From Gemmatimonadales bacterium (GTDB taxonomy: Bacteria; Gemmatimonadota; Gemmatimonadetes; Gemmatimonadales; GWC2-71-9): a stretch of DNA of 29,305 bases. Made by a program: the position numbers and the translations under genes. Under the pieces are notes generated by a model. It did no database searches. It was not told the origin of the DNA and saw only the letters and a program-made list of their open reading frames with translations. The stretch covers positions 1-29,305 of the forward strand of contig JAUVTI010000007.1 of NCBI GenBank assembly GCA_030601605.1, in the 5' to 3' direction. This document shows positions 15,300 through 22,898 of the stretch, piece by piece (the first letter of the stretch is position 1; each line of letters begins with the position of its first letter).

Positions 15300-16678
15300 C
15301 GCAGGCCGCAATCCTGAGCAGCGAGTTGGCCGTCTGTCTCTGGATCCCCCTCTTTCCCCTGCGGTGCGAGGAGCGGCGCCGTCCCGAGCTGTCGGGCCGG
15401 CCCACTGCCCTGCTCTCCCCGAGCAACACGCGCCGCCTGTGGCAGATCTCGCCCACCGCGCGGCGAGTGGGGGTCCGGCCCGGCATGACCGTGAGCCAGG
15501 CCATCGGCCTTTGCGCCACGCTCACGCTGTGCAAGCCCGATCCGGTGCACTACGACGAGCAGTTCACCAGCCTCCTACTCGCGCTGAACGACGTGAGTCC
15601 GGTAATCGAGCCCGTGGAATTGGGACGGGTGTTCATCGGTGTTGACGGTTTGGAGAGACTGCACGGCGATCCTGCACGGCAGTTGAGAGTGATTGCGCGG
15701 GTGGCCGGGAAACGGGAAACGGGAAACGGGAAGGGTACAGCCGTCGTTCAACGCGGCGGCGCGGTGGCGCCACAGCGAAGCGGAGTGGCAGCGAAGCGAA
15801 AGGGCCACCGATCACCAAACGTTTCCCGCTTCCCGCTTCCCGCTTCCCGGCAGTGGGGCGGATGGGCAAATGCGGCGCGGCTGGGTTGGGGTAGGGGGAA
15901 ATTCCTCTCCTGGGTAGCCGCCACCCGCGCAAAGCCCGGCAACGCGATCATCGTCTCTGATGAGGAGCGCCGGGAGTTTCTGGCGCGTCAGCCCGTCGCC
16001 GTTCTGCCCATCTCATCCGACACACATCGCCGACTGTGGCAACTGGGGCTCAAGACGCTGGCGGACGTAGCACGGCTGCCGCAGGTGGCGCTGGTCTCAC
16101 AGTTCGGCGCCGAGGGACGCACCGCGTGGCAGCTCGCCACTGGGAGCGTCACCGATCCGGTCACGGGAAAGGAGCGCCCCGAGCCGATCACCGCCTCCCT
16201 CGACTTTCCCACGCCGGCCGCAGACCGCGTGATGCTCGCCCATGCGTTGAACAAGCTCATCGGGCGGGCGCTGGGACACCCGCGGCGCACCGGGTGGCGC
16301 GTGCACGTGGTCCGCGCGCGCGCCGCACTCGAGCACGGCGCGTCATGGATGACCGAGGTGACGCTCAGGGACCCCTCGGCCGATCGCGCGCGTATCGCTG
16401 CCCCACTCGAGGTCCGGTTCGAGAACACTCCGCCCACCGGCGCGGTGGAGCGGCTCACGGTGGAGTTCGTCGCCTTCGCCCGCGGCACCGATGAGCTGCA
16501 GTTGTTTGCCCGGGACGCAAGCGCGGCGGACCGTGCCGGCCGTCGCAGCGCGCTCTACGCCGCGGCGCACGAGATCCAAACACGACTCAAGCGCCCGATG
16601 CTCTCTCACATCATCGAGGTGCAGCCATGGTCACGCATACCAGAGCGCCGTTACGCGCTGATCGACTTCGAGCCCTGA
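15293..16678 (+). CDS. imuB: ImuB-type inactive Y-family polymerase, with in-frame insertion
   Basis: A 461-aa Y-family DNA polymerase homologue. The first catalytic strand reads VCLWIPLFPLRCEE, without the Asp residues of active enzymes. In the second, ELGRVFIGVDG replaces the usual S-x-D-E-x-x-x-D, so catalytic acids are gone, as in ImuB proteins that act as adaptors between the clamp and DnaE2. The fold continues with LGWGRGKFLSWVAATRAKPG and the HhH segment THRRLWQLGLKTLADVARLP. Residues 138-187 are an insertion rich in Arg, Gly and Lys encoded by a 148-bp inverted-repeat element and foreign to the family; the frame stays open. The gene overlaps its neighbours on both sides. No imuA/recA-like partner gene is present. 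Confidence 0.85.
   Translation: MLTQAAILSSELAVCLWIPLFPLRCEERRRPELSGRPTALLSPSNTRRLWQISPTARRVGVRPGMTVSQAIGLCATLTLCKPDPVHYDEQFTSLLLALNDVSPVIEPVELGRVFIGVDGLERLHGDPARQLRVIARVAGKRETGNGKGTAVVQRGGAVAPQRSGVAAKRKGHRSPNVSRFPLPASRQWGGWANAARLGWGRGKFLSWVAATRAKPGNAIIVSDEERREFLARQPVAVLPISSDTHRRLWQLGLKTLADVARLPQVALVSQFGAEGRTAWQLATGSVTDPVTGKERPEPITASLDFPTPAADRVMLAHALNKLIGRALGHPRRTGWRVHVVRARAALEHGASWMTEVTLRDPSADRARIAAPLEVRFENTPPTGAVERLTVEFVAFARGTDELQLFARDASAADRAGRRSALYAAAHEIQTRLKRPMLSHIIEVQPWSRIPERRYALIDFEP
15704..15851. mobile_element. MITE-like inverted-repeat element inside imuB
   Basis: The left arm is GCC followed by GGGAAAC x3 and GGGAAGG (15704-15734). The right arm is its inverse, GTTTCCC then GCTTCCC x3 and GGC (15821-15851). 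The arms are about 31 bp terminal inverted repeats that differ mainly by G/A changes. The 86-bp core contains the palindrome GTGGCGCCAC (15763-15772 region) and repeated GCGAAGCG words. There is no transposase. Flanking GTG occurs on both sides, but I cannot define a target duplication. The insert adds about 50 codons without a stop. Confidence 0.65.
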
Positions 16679-16914
16679 ACGTCCCACGCACCGTGGAAGT
16701 GGAGCTCGACGCCCATGGCTTCCCGTTTGCGATCGAGGAAGAGGGCAGGGGAAAGAGGATCGTAGAGGAGATCCTCGAGGCATGGCGCATCGATGACGAG
16801 TGGTGGAGGGAGCCGATCACCCGCCAGTACGTAGAGGTGGTGCTGGAGGGCGGGGGACACATGGTGTTGTTCGAGGATTTGAAGGCGAAGCAGTGGTTCA
16901 TGCAGACGCCGTGA
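16627..16914 (+). CDS. Small protein between imuB and dnaE2 (DUF6504-like)
   Basis: A 95-aa soluble protein. The core VEVELDAHGFPFAIEEEG, then ILEAWRIDDEWWRE and YVEVVLEGGGHMVLFED, matches the small protein commonly found beside imuB/dnaE2 in high-GC bacteria (annotated DUF6504, from memory). The EAWRIDDEWWR block is the strongest mark. Its function is unknown; constant location suggests a mutasome accessory factor. The ATG at 16627 overlaps imuB by 52 nt but has GAGG about 8 nt upstream; the conserved part begins near residue 20, so a later start such as GTG 16693 is possible. Its TGA overlaps the dnaE2 ATG by one base. Confidence 0.72.
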   Translation: MVTHTRAPLRADRLRALNVPRTVEVELDAHGFPFAIEEEGRGKRIVEEILEAWRIDDEWWREPITRQYVEVVLEGGGHMVLFEDLKAKQWFMQTP

Positions 16915-19900
16915 TGTATGTGGAGCTACACTGCCACTCGGCGTTCTCCTTCCTCGACGGTACGACGCTCCCCGAGCAACTGGCTCTGGAGGCGACGCAC
17001 CTGGGATACGGCGCGCTCGCCCTCACCGACCACAACGGCGTGTACGGTTCGATGGCGTTCGCCCAGGCGGCCAGGGGCCTGGGGCTCCAGGCCATCACCG
17101 GCGCCGAAGTAACCCTGCTCGACGGATCACACATCACCCTCCTTGTCGAGACGCCCGAGGGCTACGCCAACCTCTGCCGCCTGATCACGGAGGCGCACCT
17201 GGGCCGGGAAGACCGGCACGACCCGCGCCTCGACTTCGCCTCGCTGGAGGCACGCCACGAGGGACTGATAGTGCTCTCGGGATGTCGCAACGGGCTGCTG
17301 CCCACCGTGCTCCGCAGCGAGGGGTCCACTGCAACACTTCGCTTCGCGGAGCGCTGCCGCGCGGTGTTCGGGAGAGGGCGGTTCTTCGTGGAGCTCCAGC
17401 GCAACCACGTGCGCGGCGACCGCGACCTGGTTCATGCGCTCGCCGACATAGCCGACAGCGCGGGGCTCTCGCTGGTCGCCACCGGCAACGCGCACTACCT
17501 CCGGCGCGAGGGGCACCGGCTGCACGACGCGCTCAGCGCCATTCGGCACCGCACCACGCTCGACGCCTCGCACGACGTGCGAAAACCCAACAGCGAGTTT
17601 CATCTGCGAGCGCCGGAGGACGTGGCGGCGCTGTTCCGTGACCGTCCCGACGCCGTCGCGAACACGCGGACGATCGCCCAGCGGTGCCGCACCTTCGACC
17701 TGACCACGGACCTGGGCTACACCTTCCCCGACTTCCGCGGCTCGGAGCGACAGGCCGCTCCACAGACCCTGGCCGAGCTGTGCGCGGTGAAGCTGGAGGA
17801 GCTCTACCCACCCGATTCCCCCCACCGCGCCGAGGCCGAGCGCCGCCTCGCGGAGGAGCTACGGCTGGTGCAGCATCACGAGCTGTGCGGCTTCTTCCTG
17901 GTGTACAACGACCTGTTCGCGCTGGCACACGAGGTGGGTATGGACGTGCGCCGGGGCACGCGCAGGGCCACGAGCAACCTGCTCCCCGGACGAGGACGGG
18001 GCTCCTCGGTCTCTTCCATCATCTGCTATTTCCTCGGTCTGTCACACATCGATCCAGTGAGCAACCATCTGTTCCTGGGCCGTTTTCTCAACGAGTCGTT
18101 GGCGTCGGTGCCCGACATCGACCTCGACTTCCCCCGGGAGATTCGTGAAGAGCTCATCCGCCGCGTGTACGGACGCTACGGCGACGAGCACACGGGCCTG
18201 GTCTGCTCCTTTCCCACCTATCGGTTGCGCTCGACGGTGAGAGAGCTCGGCAAGGCGCTCGACCTGCCGATCGGTGAGCTGGAGCAGGTAGCCAAGCTCG
18301 CCGAGCACCGCTCTGCAGGCGCGCTCCGTGAGGAGCTCGAGAAGCTGCCGGGTTTCGCGGGGCGCTCGAAGGCCCCCCTGTGGCGCGACCTGTGCGATCT
18401 GGCGGAAGAGATCGCTGGCCTGCCACGCCATGTGTCGCAACACGTAGGCGGGATGATCATCTCCAGCCGGCCACTGGTCGAACTCGTGCCGCTCGAGCGC
18501 TCCGCCATGCCCGACCGGGTGGTGTGCCAGTGGGACAAGGACTCCTGTGACGATGCGCGGTTCATCAAGATCGACTTCCTGGCGCTCGGAATGCTCTCCG
18601 CCGTGGAGGAGTGCGTCGAGCTCATCGCAACCAAGGAGGGCGCACCACCCGACCTCTCCCGCATCGACTTCGAGGACGAGAAGGTCTACGACCAGATCTG
18701 CGGCGGCGACACGGTCGGCCTGTTCCAGATCGAGAGCCGCGCGCAGATCCAGATGATCCGCCGCACACGGCCGCGCGACCTGCACGACCTCGCCGTCGAG
18801 GTGGCGATCGTGCGGCCCGGTCCCATCGTGGGCGGCGCAGTCAACCCTTACGTACGCCGCCGCGAGGCCGAGCGCCACGCTCGCGAGCAGGGCCGATCTT
18901 ACGAGCCGCCGGTGGATCATCCACTGCTCAAGGAGGCGCTCAGCGAGACGCTCGGAGTGATCATCTATCAGGACCAGGTGCTCCAGGTGTGTCAGGCGCT
19001 CGCCGGCTTCACGACGGGGCAGGCCGAGGCGCTGCGCCGCGCCATGAGCCGGCGCCGCTCGCGTGAACTGATGGAGAGCTTCTGGGAGGAGTTCCTGCAG
19101 GGCGCCCGCGAGCGCGGCGTGTCTGACGCAACCGCGCGCACGGTGTTCGAGCAGGTTGTGGCGTTCTCGCAGTTCGGCTTCCCCAAGTCGCACGCCGCGG
19201 CGTTCGGGCTGCTGGCCTACCAGTCGGCATGGCTGCGCCACTACCACCCGGTGGAGTACTACACGGCACTGTTCAACAACCAGCCCATGGGGTTCTACTC
19301 ACTCGACGCGCTGGGCCGCGATGCCGGGCGGCACGACGTGAACATCAGACTCCCCGACATCAACAAGAGCGACGTCCACTGCACCGTGGAGGAGAACTGC
19401 ATCCGCATTGGGCTCGGATTCATCAGGGACTGCGGCTGGGACGTGGCCGAGGAGACGGTGATCGGGCGGGAACGAAACGGTCCTTACCGAAGCCTCGGCG
19501 ATCTGGTGCGCCGTGCGCCGCCGAGGCTCTCACGCAACGCCATCGAGAACCTGGTCTGGGTGGGTGGTTGCGATACGTTCGGCCTCACACGCCGTGAGCT
19601 GCTGTGGCAGGTGGGGCTCTGGCTTCCACCCAAGAGCGAGCAGTCCGGCGCCACTCGCACACGGCGCCAGCTCGAGCTGCCGCTCACACATCCATACGAG
19701 CATCTTCGCTTCGGGGGCGTCTCGGACGACGAGCGATTGGTGGCCGAGTACGACGTGCTGGGCTTCTCGGCGAGCGGGCACCCGTTCGCGATGCTGCGTG
19801 ACTCGCTCCCACCCAAGGTGCTGCGCAGCGACCGGTTGCAGGAGCTCGAGCACGGAGCCAAGATCGAGGTCGCCGGACTGGTGGTTGCACGCCAGCGTCC

Positions 19901-20213
19901 CGAGACAGCGCGCGGCTACACGTTCGTTCTGATGGAGGACGAGGCGGGGATGATCAACGCCATCGTACGACCCGAGATCTACGACCGCGACCGCATGGCT
20001 GTCCGCGGTGAGCCGTTTCTGTGGATTCTGGGAACCCTCGCCAAGGACGACGGGACGGTGAACGTGATCGCGGAGGAGGTGAGGTCGCTCAAGATCCACC
20101 GCCCAGCCACCCTGCCGCACGGGGAAGAGGGAAGGGGGAAGGGGGAAGGGTCCCCCTATACATTCTTGAAGCAGCTCCGGAAGACCGCGCCGCCATCGAA
20201 GAACTGGGCCTAG
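16914..20213 (+). CDS. dnaE2: Error-prone DNA polymerase III alpha subunit DnaE2
   Basis: A 1099-aa C-family polymerase. It begins with a PHP domain (ELHCHSAFSFLDG, about 4-16). The catalytic Asp residues are D401 and D403 in PDIDLDF and D554 in FIKIDFLALG. The C-terminal half contains a helix-hairpin-helix region and an OB domain (about 970-1060, GLVVARQRPETARGYTFVLM). DnaE2 extends past lesions together with ImuB and is usually SOS-induced. It starts at the ATG at 16914 in a TGATG overlap with the preceding gene. Near the C-terminus (about 1070-1079) a GGGAARN heptamer array inserts GEEGRGKGEG before the typical tail LRKTAPPSKNW. The stop overlaps that of the convergent gene by 4 nt. Confidence 0.95.
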   Translation: MYVELHCHSAFSFLDGTTLPEQLALEATHLGYGALALTDHNGVYGSMAFAQAARGLGLQAITGAEVTLLDGSHITLLVETPEGYANLCRLITEAHLGREDRHDPRLDFASLEARHEGLIVLSGCRNGLLPTVLRSEGSTATLRFAERCRAVFGRGRFFVELQRNHVRGDRDLVHALADIADSAGLSLVATGNAHYLRREGHRLHDALSAIRHRTTLDASHDVRKPNSEFHLRAPEDVAALFRDRPDAVANTRTIAQRCRTFDLTTDLGYTFPDFRGSERQAAPQTLAELCAVKLEELYPPDSPHRAEAERRLAEELRLVQHHELCGFFLVYNDLFALAHEVGMDVRRGTRRATSNLLPGRGRGSSVSSIICYFLGLSHIDPVSNHLFLGRFLNESLASVPDIDLDFPREIREELIRRVYGRYGDEHTGLVCSFPTYRLRSTVRELGKALDLPIGELEQVAKLAEHRSAGALREELEKLPGFAGRSKAPLWRDLCDLAEEIAGLPRHVSQHVGGMIISSRPLVELVPLERSAMPDRVVCQWDKDSCDDARFIKIDFLALGMLSAVEECVELIATKEGAPPDLSRIDFEDEKVYDQICGGDTVGLFQIESRAQIQMIRRTRPRDLHDLAVEVAIVRPGPIVGGAVNPYVRRREAERHAREQGRSYEPPVDHPLLKEALSETLGVIIYQDQVLQVCQALAGFTTGQAEALRRAMSRRRSRELMESFWEEFLQGARERGVSDATARTVFEQVVAFSQFGFPKSHAAAFGLLAYQSAWLRHYHPVEYYTALFNNQPMGFYSLDALGRDAGRHDVNIRLPDINKSDVHCTVEENCIRIGLGFIRDCGWDVAEETVIGRERNGPYRSLGDLVRRAPPRLSRNAIENLVWVGGCDTFGLTRRELLWQVGLWLPPKSEQSGATRTRRQLELPLTHPYEHLRFGGVSDDERLVAEYDVLGFSASGHPFAMLRDSLPPKVLRSDRLQELEHGAKIEVAGLVVARQRPETARGYTFVLMEDEAGMINAIVRPEIYDRDRMAVRGEPFLWILGTLAKDDGTVNVIAEEVRSLKIHRPATLPHGEEGRGKGEGSPYTFLKQLRKTAPPSKNWA
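20122..20149 (+). repeat. Heptamer array (GGGAARN x4) in the dnaE2 3' end
   Basis: GGGAAGA followed by three GGGAAGG units, 28 bp, encode a Gly/Glu/Lys/Arg stretch shortly before the conserved DnaE2 tail. The unit, unit number and orientation are the same as in the arrays at 14216 and 15707. Confidence 0.7.
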
Positions 20214-20878
20214 GCCTCAGCCGCAGCGGCTTCTCCCTTTGCAAACCGGGCGCGCTCCTTCAGGTGAGCGGTCACGTCCACACCGATCTTCAGCACTATC
20301 AGCAGTATCAGCCCCACGACCGGGGCGCCGAGCGCCAGTATCAGGAACCCACTCGCGATCAGCACTATGTGCAGTACCACTACCCGTGCATACGGCTGCT
20401 TCATCAGGTTCTCGAGCGTGGCCTGACGGTACTCGCCCCTTCCCAGGTAGTTGTACGCGAACGAAAAGCCGTGACTCAAGATCAGCGCGATTGCCGCCCA
20501 AGTGACTCCCGCCGCCACGATCGCGTCCGCGAACATCCTGGGACCGACGTCGTCCATCATCTCCACTACGCCTGCGCCGAAGAGTGCGAGCACGAAGATA
20601 CCGTGTACGAAGGTGAACATCCCGTAGTGGAACGTGAAGAACGGGATCATGAACACCTTCCCCACCCAGCGACCGACGTCGGTGGGGCGTGCCATCGCGA
20701 TCTTGAGAATGTTGTAGCCCCCGACCACCACGTTCTCGAACCAGAACAGGAGGATTACGGGAAACACCTCCCACCCCAGGAACGCCACACCGTAGAGCGG
20801 AATGAGGTTGGCGAGAATGAGTACGACGGACGACGGTGTGAGCCGCCGGTTGAGATCGCCCAGGCGGAAGGCGGTCAA
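20210..20878 (-). CDS. DUF6498-like multi-pass membrane protein
   Basis: A 222-aa inner-membrane protein with about five or six hydrophobic segments. LLFWFENVVVGGYNILKI (about 43-60) is the recognisable block of the family annotated DUF6498; other conserved-looking parts are FFTFHYGMFTFVHG and LSHGFSFAYNYLGRGEY. The Trp-Phe-Glu and His residues within or next to helices are unusual for a simple anchor and could bind a ligand or metal; no function is known. The C-terminal tail is soluble and Ala/Lys rich. It converges on dnaE2 (4-nt overlap) and lies 6 nt after ispH on the same strand, so it is probably cotranscribed with it. Confidence 0.72.
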   Translation of the reverse strand: MTAFRLGDLNRRLTPSSVVLILANLIPLYGVAFLGWEVFPVILLFWFENVVVGGYNILKIAMARPTDVGRWVGKVFMIPFFTFHYGMFTFVHGIFVLALFGAGVVEMMDDVGPRMFADAIVAAGVTWAAIALILSHGFSFAYNYLGRGEYRQATLENLMKQPYARVVVLHIVLIASGFLILALGAPVVGLILLIVLKIGVDVTAHLKERARFAKGEAAAAEA

Positions 20879-20884
20879 GCCCGG

Positions 20885-22078
20885 TTAGGCCGGAACGGCC
20901 AGTCCTCTCATCCGCAGTATGCGCTCGATCGCCTCACCCATCTTGTTGTTCGGCGTCGAGGCGCCGGCGGTGATGCCGATGCGCTTCAGCCCGGGCAGCC
21001 AGTCCGCTTGCTCCTTCTCGACCTCCGTGTCGACCGGCTTGTGGCGGATGATGCTCGACTCGGTGTCGATGCACGTGGCATCTGAAATGTGGTAGGTGGT
21101 GACCTTCTTCGAGCAGATTCTGGCGAGGTTGTTCGTGTTGCTCGAGTTGTATCCCCCGATCACGATTACTGCGTCCAGCGGCTCCTCGATCAGTTCCAGG
21201 ATCGCGTCCTGCCGTTCCTGGGTGGCCGAGCAGATCGTGTCGAAGTTGCGGAAGTGCTCGTCGAGCTGGTCCTCCCCATAGCGCGCCGTCAACGCCTCCG
21301 ACAGCCGCTTGGCTATGGCCACTGAGTCGCCCGCCAGCATCGTCGTCTGGTTTGCCACACCTATGCGCTCGAGATCCCGCGTGAAGTCGAACCCGTCGGA
21401 CACCTTGTGCCCGAAAGTCTGTTCCATCCCCGAGACTTCCACGTCGCCGGCGATATAGCGGCACATCAACTCGGTTTCCTCCATGTTCCGCACGATGATG
21501 TACTTGCCGCCCTCGTACTTCGTCACCTGGCTGGTGGTGGCCTTGGTTTCCTCGTGGAAGTGCTTTCCGTGCACGACCGCAGTATAGCCGTCACGGGCGT
21601 ACTGCTCGACGCGCTTCCACACGTTGAGCACCGAGCCACACGTAGTATCGACGAGCACGCACCCGATTTCACGCAGCCGCTCGAAATCGGCATAGCGCAC
21701 GCCGAACGCCGGGATCAGCACGACGTCCTCGGGCCCCACCGCGGAGAAATCGAACTGACCGTCGTCGGACCGATGCACGATCGTGATCCCCATGGACTCG
21801 AGCTTGTCGTTGACGTGCGGGTTGTGGATGATCTCGCCCACGAGAAGGATGCGTTTGTCGGGGAACTTGGTTCGGCTCTCGTACGCGTACTCCACGGCGC
21901 GGTCCACGCCGTAGCAGAACCCGAACTCCTTGGCGAGCCGGAAGGTGAGATCGCCCACCTCGAGCGTGTTGTCCGCCGCACGGATCCGGTCCACCAACTG
22001 GCTGTGGTAGTCGTGGGCGAGAGTGCCCTCGATCTCACGCTTGAGACCGAACCCCTTGCGGAAGTAGGTCTGCTCCAT
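20885..22078 (-). CDS. ispH: 4-hydroxy-3-methylbut-2-enyl diphosphate reductase (long form)
   Basis: A 397-aa enzyme catalysing the last step of the MEP isoprenoid pathway, giving IPP and DMAPP from HMBPP with a 4Fe-4S cluster. The three cluster cysteines are Cys55 (EFGFCYGV), Cys147 (DTTCGSV) and Cys283 (TICSATQ); NSSNTNNLARIC is the substrate-binding segment. At nearly 400 residues, with the N-terminal extension MEQTYFRKGFGLKREIEG, it matches the cyanobacterial/plant-like long form rather than the roughly 315-residue enterobacterial form. The open frame continues 30 codons upstream but without family similarity, so the ATG at 22078 is preferred. A lipoprotein gene ends 23 nt upstream on the same strand. 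Confidence 0.94.
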   Translation of the reverse strand: MEQTYFRKGFGLKREIEGTLAHDYHSQLVDRIRAADNTLEVGDLTFRLAKEFGFCYGVDRAVEYAYESRTKFPDKRILLVGEIIHNPHVNDKLESMGITIVHRSDDGQFDFSAVGPEDVVLIPAFGVRYADFERLREIGCVLVDTTCGSVLNVWKRVEQYARDGYTAVVHGKHFHEETKATTSQVTKYEGGKYIIVRNMEETELMCRYIAGDVEVSGMEQTFGHKVSDGFDFTRDLERIGVANQTTMLAGDSVAIAKRLSEALTARYGEDQLDEHFRNFDTICSATQERQDAILELIEEPLDAVIVIGGYNSSNTNNLARICSKKVTTYHISDATCIDTESSIIRHKPVDTEVEKEQADWLPGLKRIGITAGASTPNNKMGEAIERILRMRGLAVPA

Positions 22079-22101
22079 CGGGAGGCCCGTCCGGTTCCCG
22101 C

Positions 22102-22773
22102 TCAGGGAGCTTCCGAAGTGTCGGGCGGCACGTCCAGCTCCTCCAGCGCAGCCTTGGCCTCCTCGCACTGCTCGAGCGGCAGAGGCTCGAGCCCCACCCC
22201 GTGGAACACGCCAGCGTAGAGCACCGTGTCGTCGCTCTGGATGTCCCGCAGCCTTACCGCGAAGCGCGCACTCACGCGGTCACCGAAGCCGTACACCTCG
22301 ACTTCCCCCTCCATAGCCTGGTAGGCATAGGAGGCCGGGCCACGGAACAGCTGGACACCGACCTGTGCAGCCGGAGCCGGCGGCGGGCCCGAATCGACGA
22401 TCACGATCGGGTAGCGTGCCACGCGCTCCTCCGCGGGTGGAAGCTGCAGCAACACGAGGGTGCCGACGCCGGGCTCCCCGGCCATCACCTGCAGCATCGG
22501 GGGGTCCTCGCACATCGCCGCCCGGGCCTCCCACGACCCATCTATCTCCTGGCCTCCGGGGGCGCCGGCGCTCGCGGCCACCATTCGGCCACGCCGCTGA
22601 GCCGGGAAGTCAGGCATCTCGAGCGGCTCGGGCGGTAGTGAGTCTTCGTCCAGCACGTTGTCTTGCAGCATCTCGGCGAGGCTCGGCGCCTCTTCTTCGC
22701 CCTGGTTCTCGCCACCGCATGCGGGGGCGAATGCGAGTCCCGAGATCAGCAACACCGTCGGTAGTCTCCTCAT
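22102..22773 (-). CDS. Hypothetical lipoprotein
   Basis: A 223-aa protein I do not recognise. It has a signal peptide ending at a probable lipobox (APAC, Cys19) followed by an acidic linker with EEEAPSLAEMLQDN. The rest, from about 75, looks like one beta-rich domain (GTLVLLQLP, YPIVIVDSG, VQLFRGP, GEVEVYGFGDRVSARFAVRL), ending in an acidic Glu/Ala/Leu helix. Two Cys (in AAMCEDPP and LEQCEE) could form a disulfide. It should be membrane-anchored and periplasmic. It lies just upstream of ispH but with no functional link. The 125 nt before it (22774-22898) contain no feature I can support. Confidence 0.7.
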   Translation of the reverse strand: MRRLPTVLLISGLAFAPACGGENQGEEEAPSLAEMLQDNVLDEDSLPPEPLEMPDFPAQRRGRMVAASAGAPGGQEIDGSWEARAAMCEDPPMLQVMAGEPGVGTLVLLQLPPAEERVARYPIVIVDSGPPPAPAAQVGVQLFRGPASYAYQAMEGEVEVYGFGDRVSARFAVRLRDIQSDDTVLYAGVFHGVGLEPLPLEQCEEAKAALEELDVPPDTSEAP

Positions 22774-22898
22774 ACACCTGCTCCTGCTTCGACACCCAGA
22801 AGGCGGCGCGCCTCGTTCTCGCCAAGCGCGAACGGCCTGGCCTACATAGGAAATATCAAGCTACGGGGTAGCGGGATGGTTTTGAAGGGGAAAGGGAT

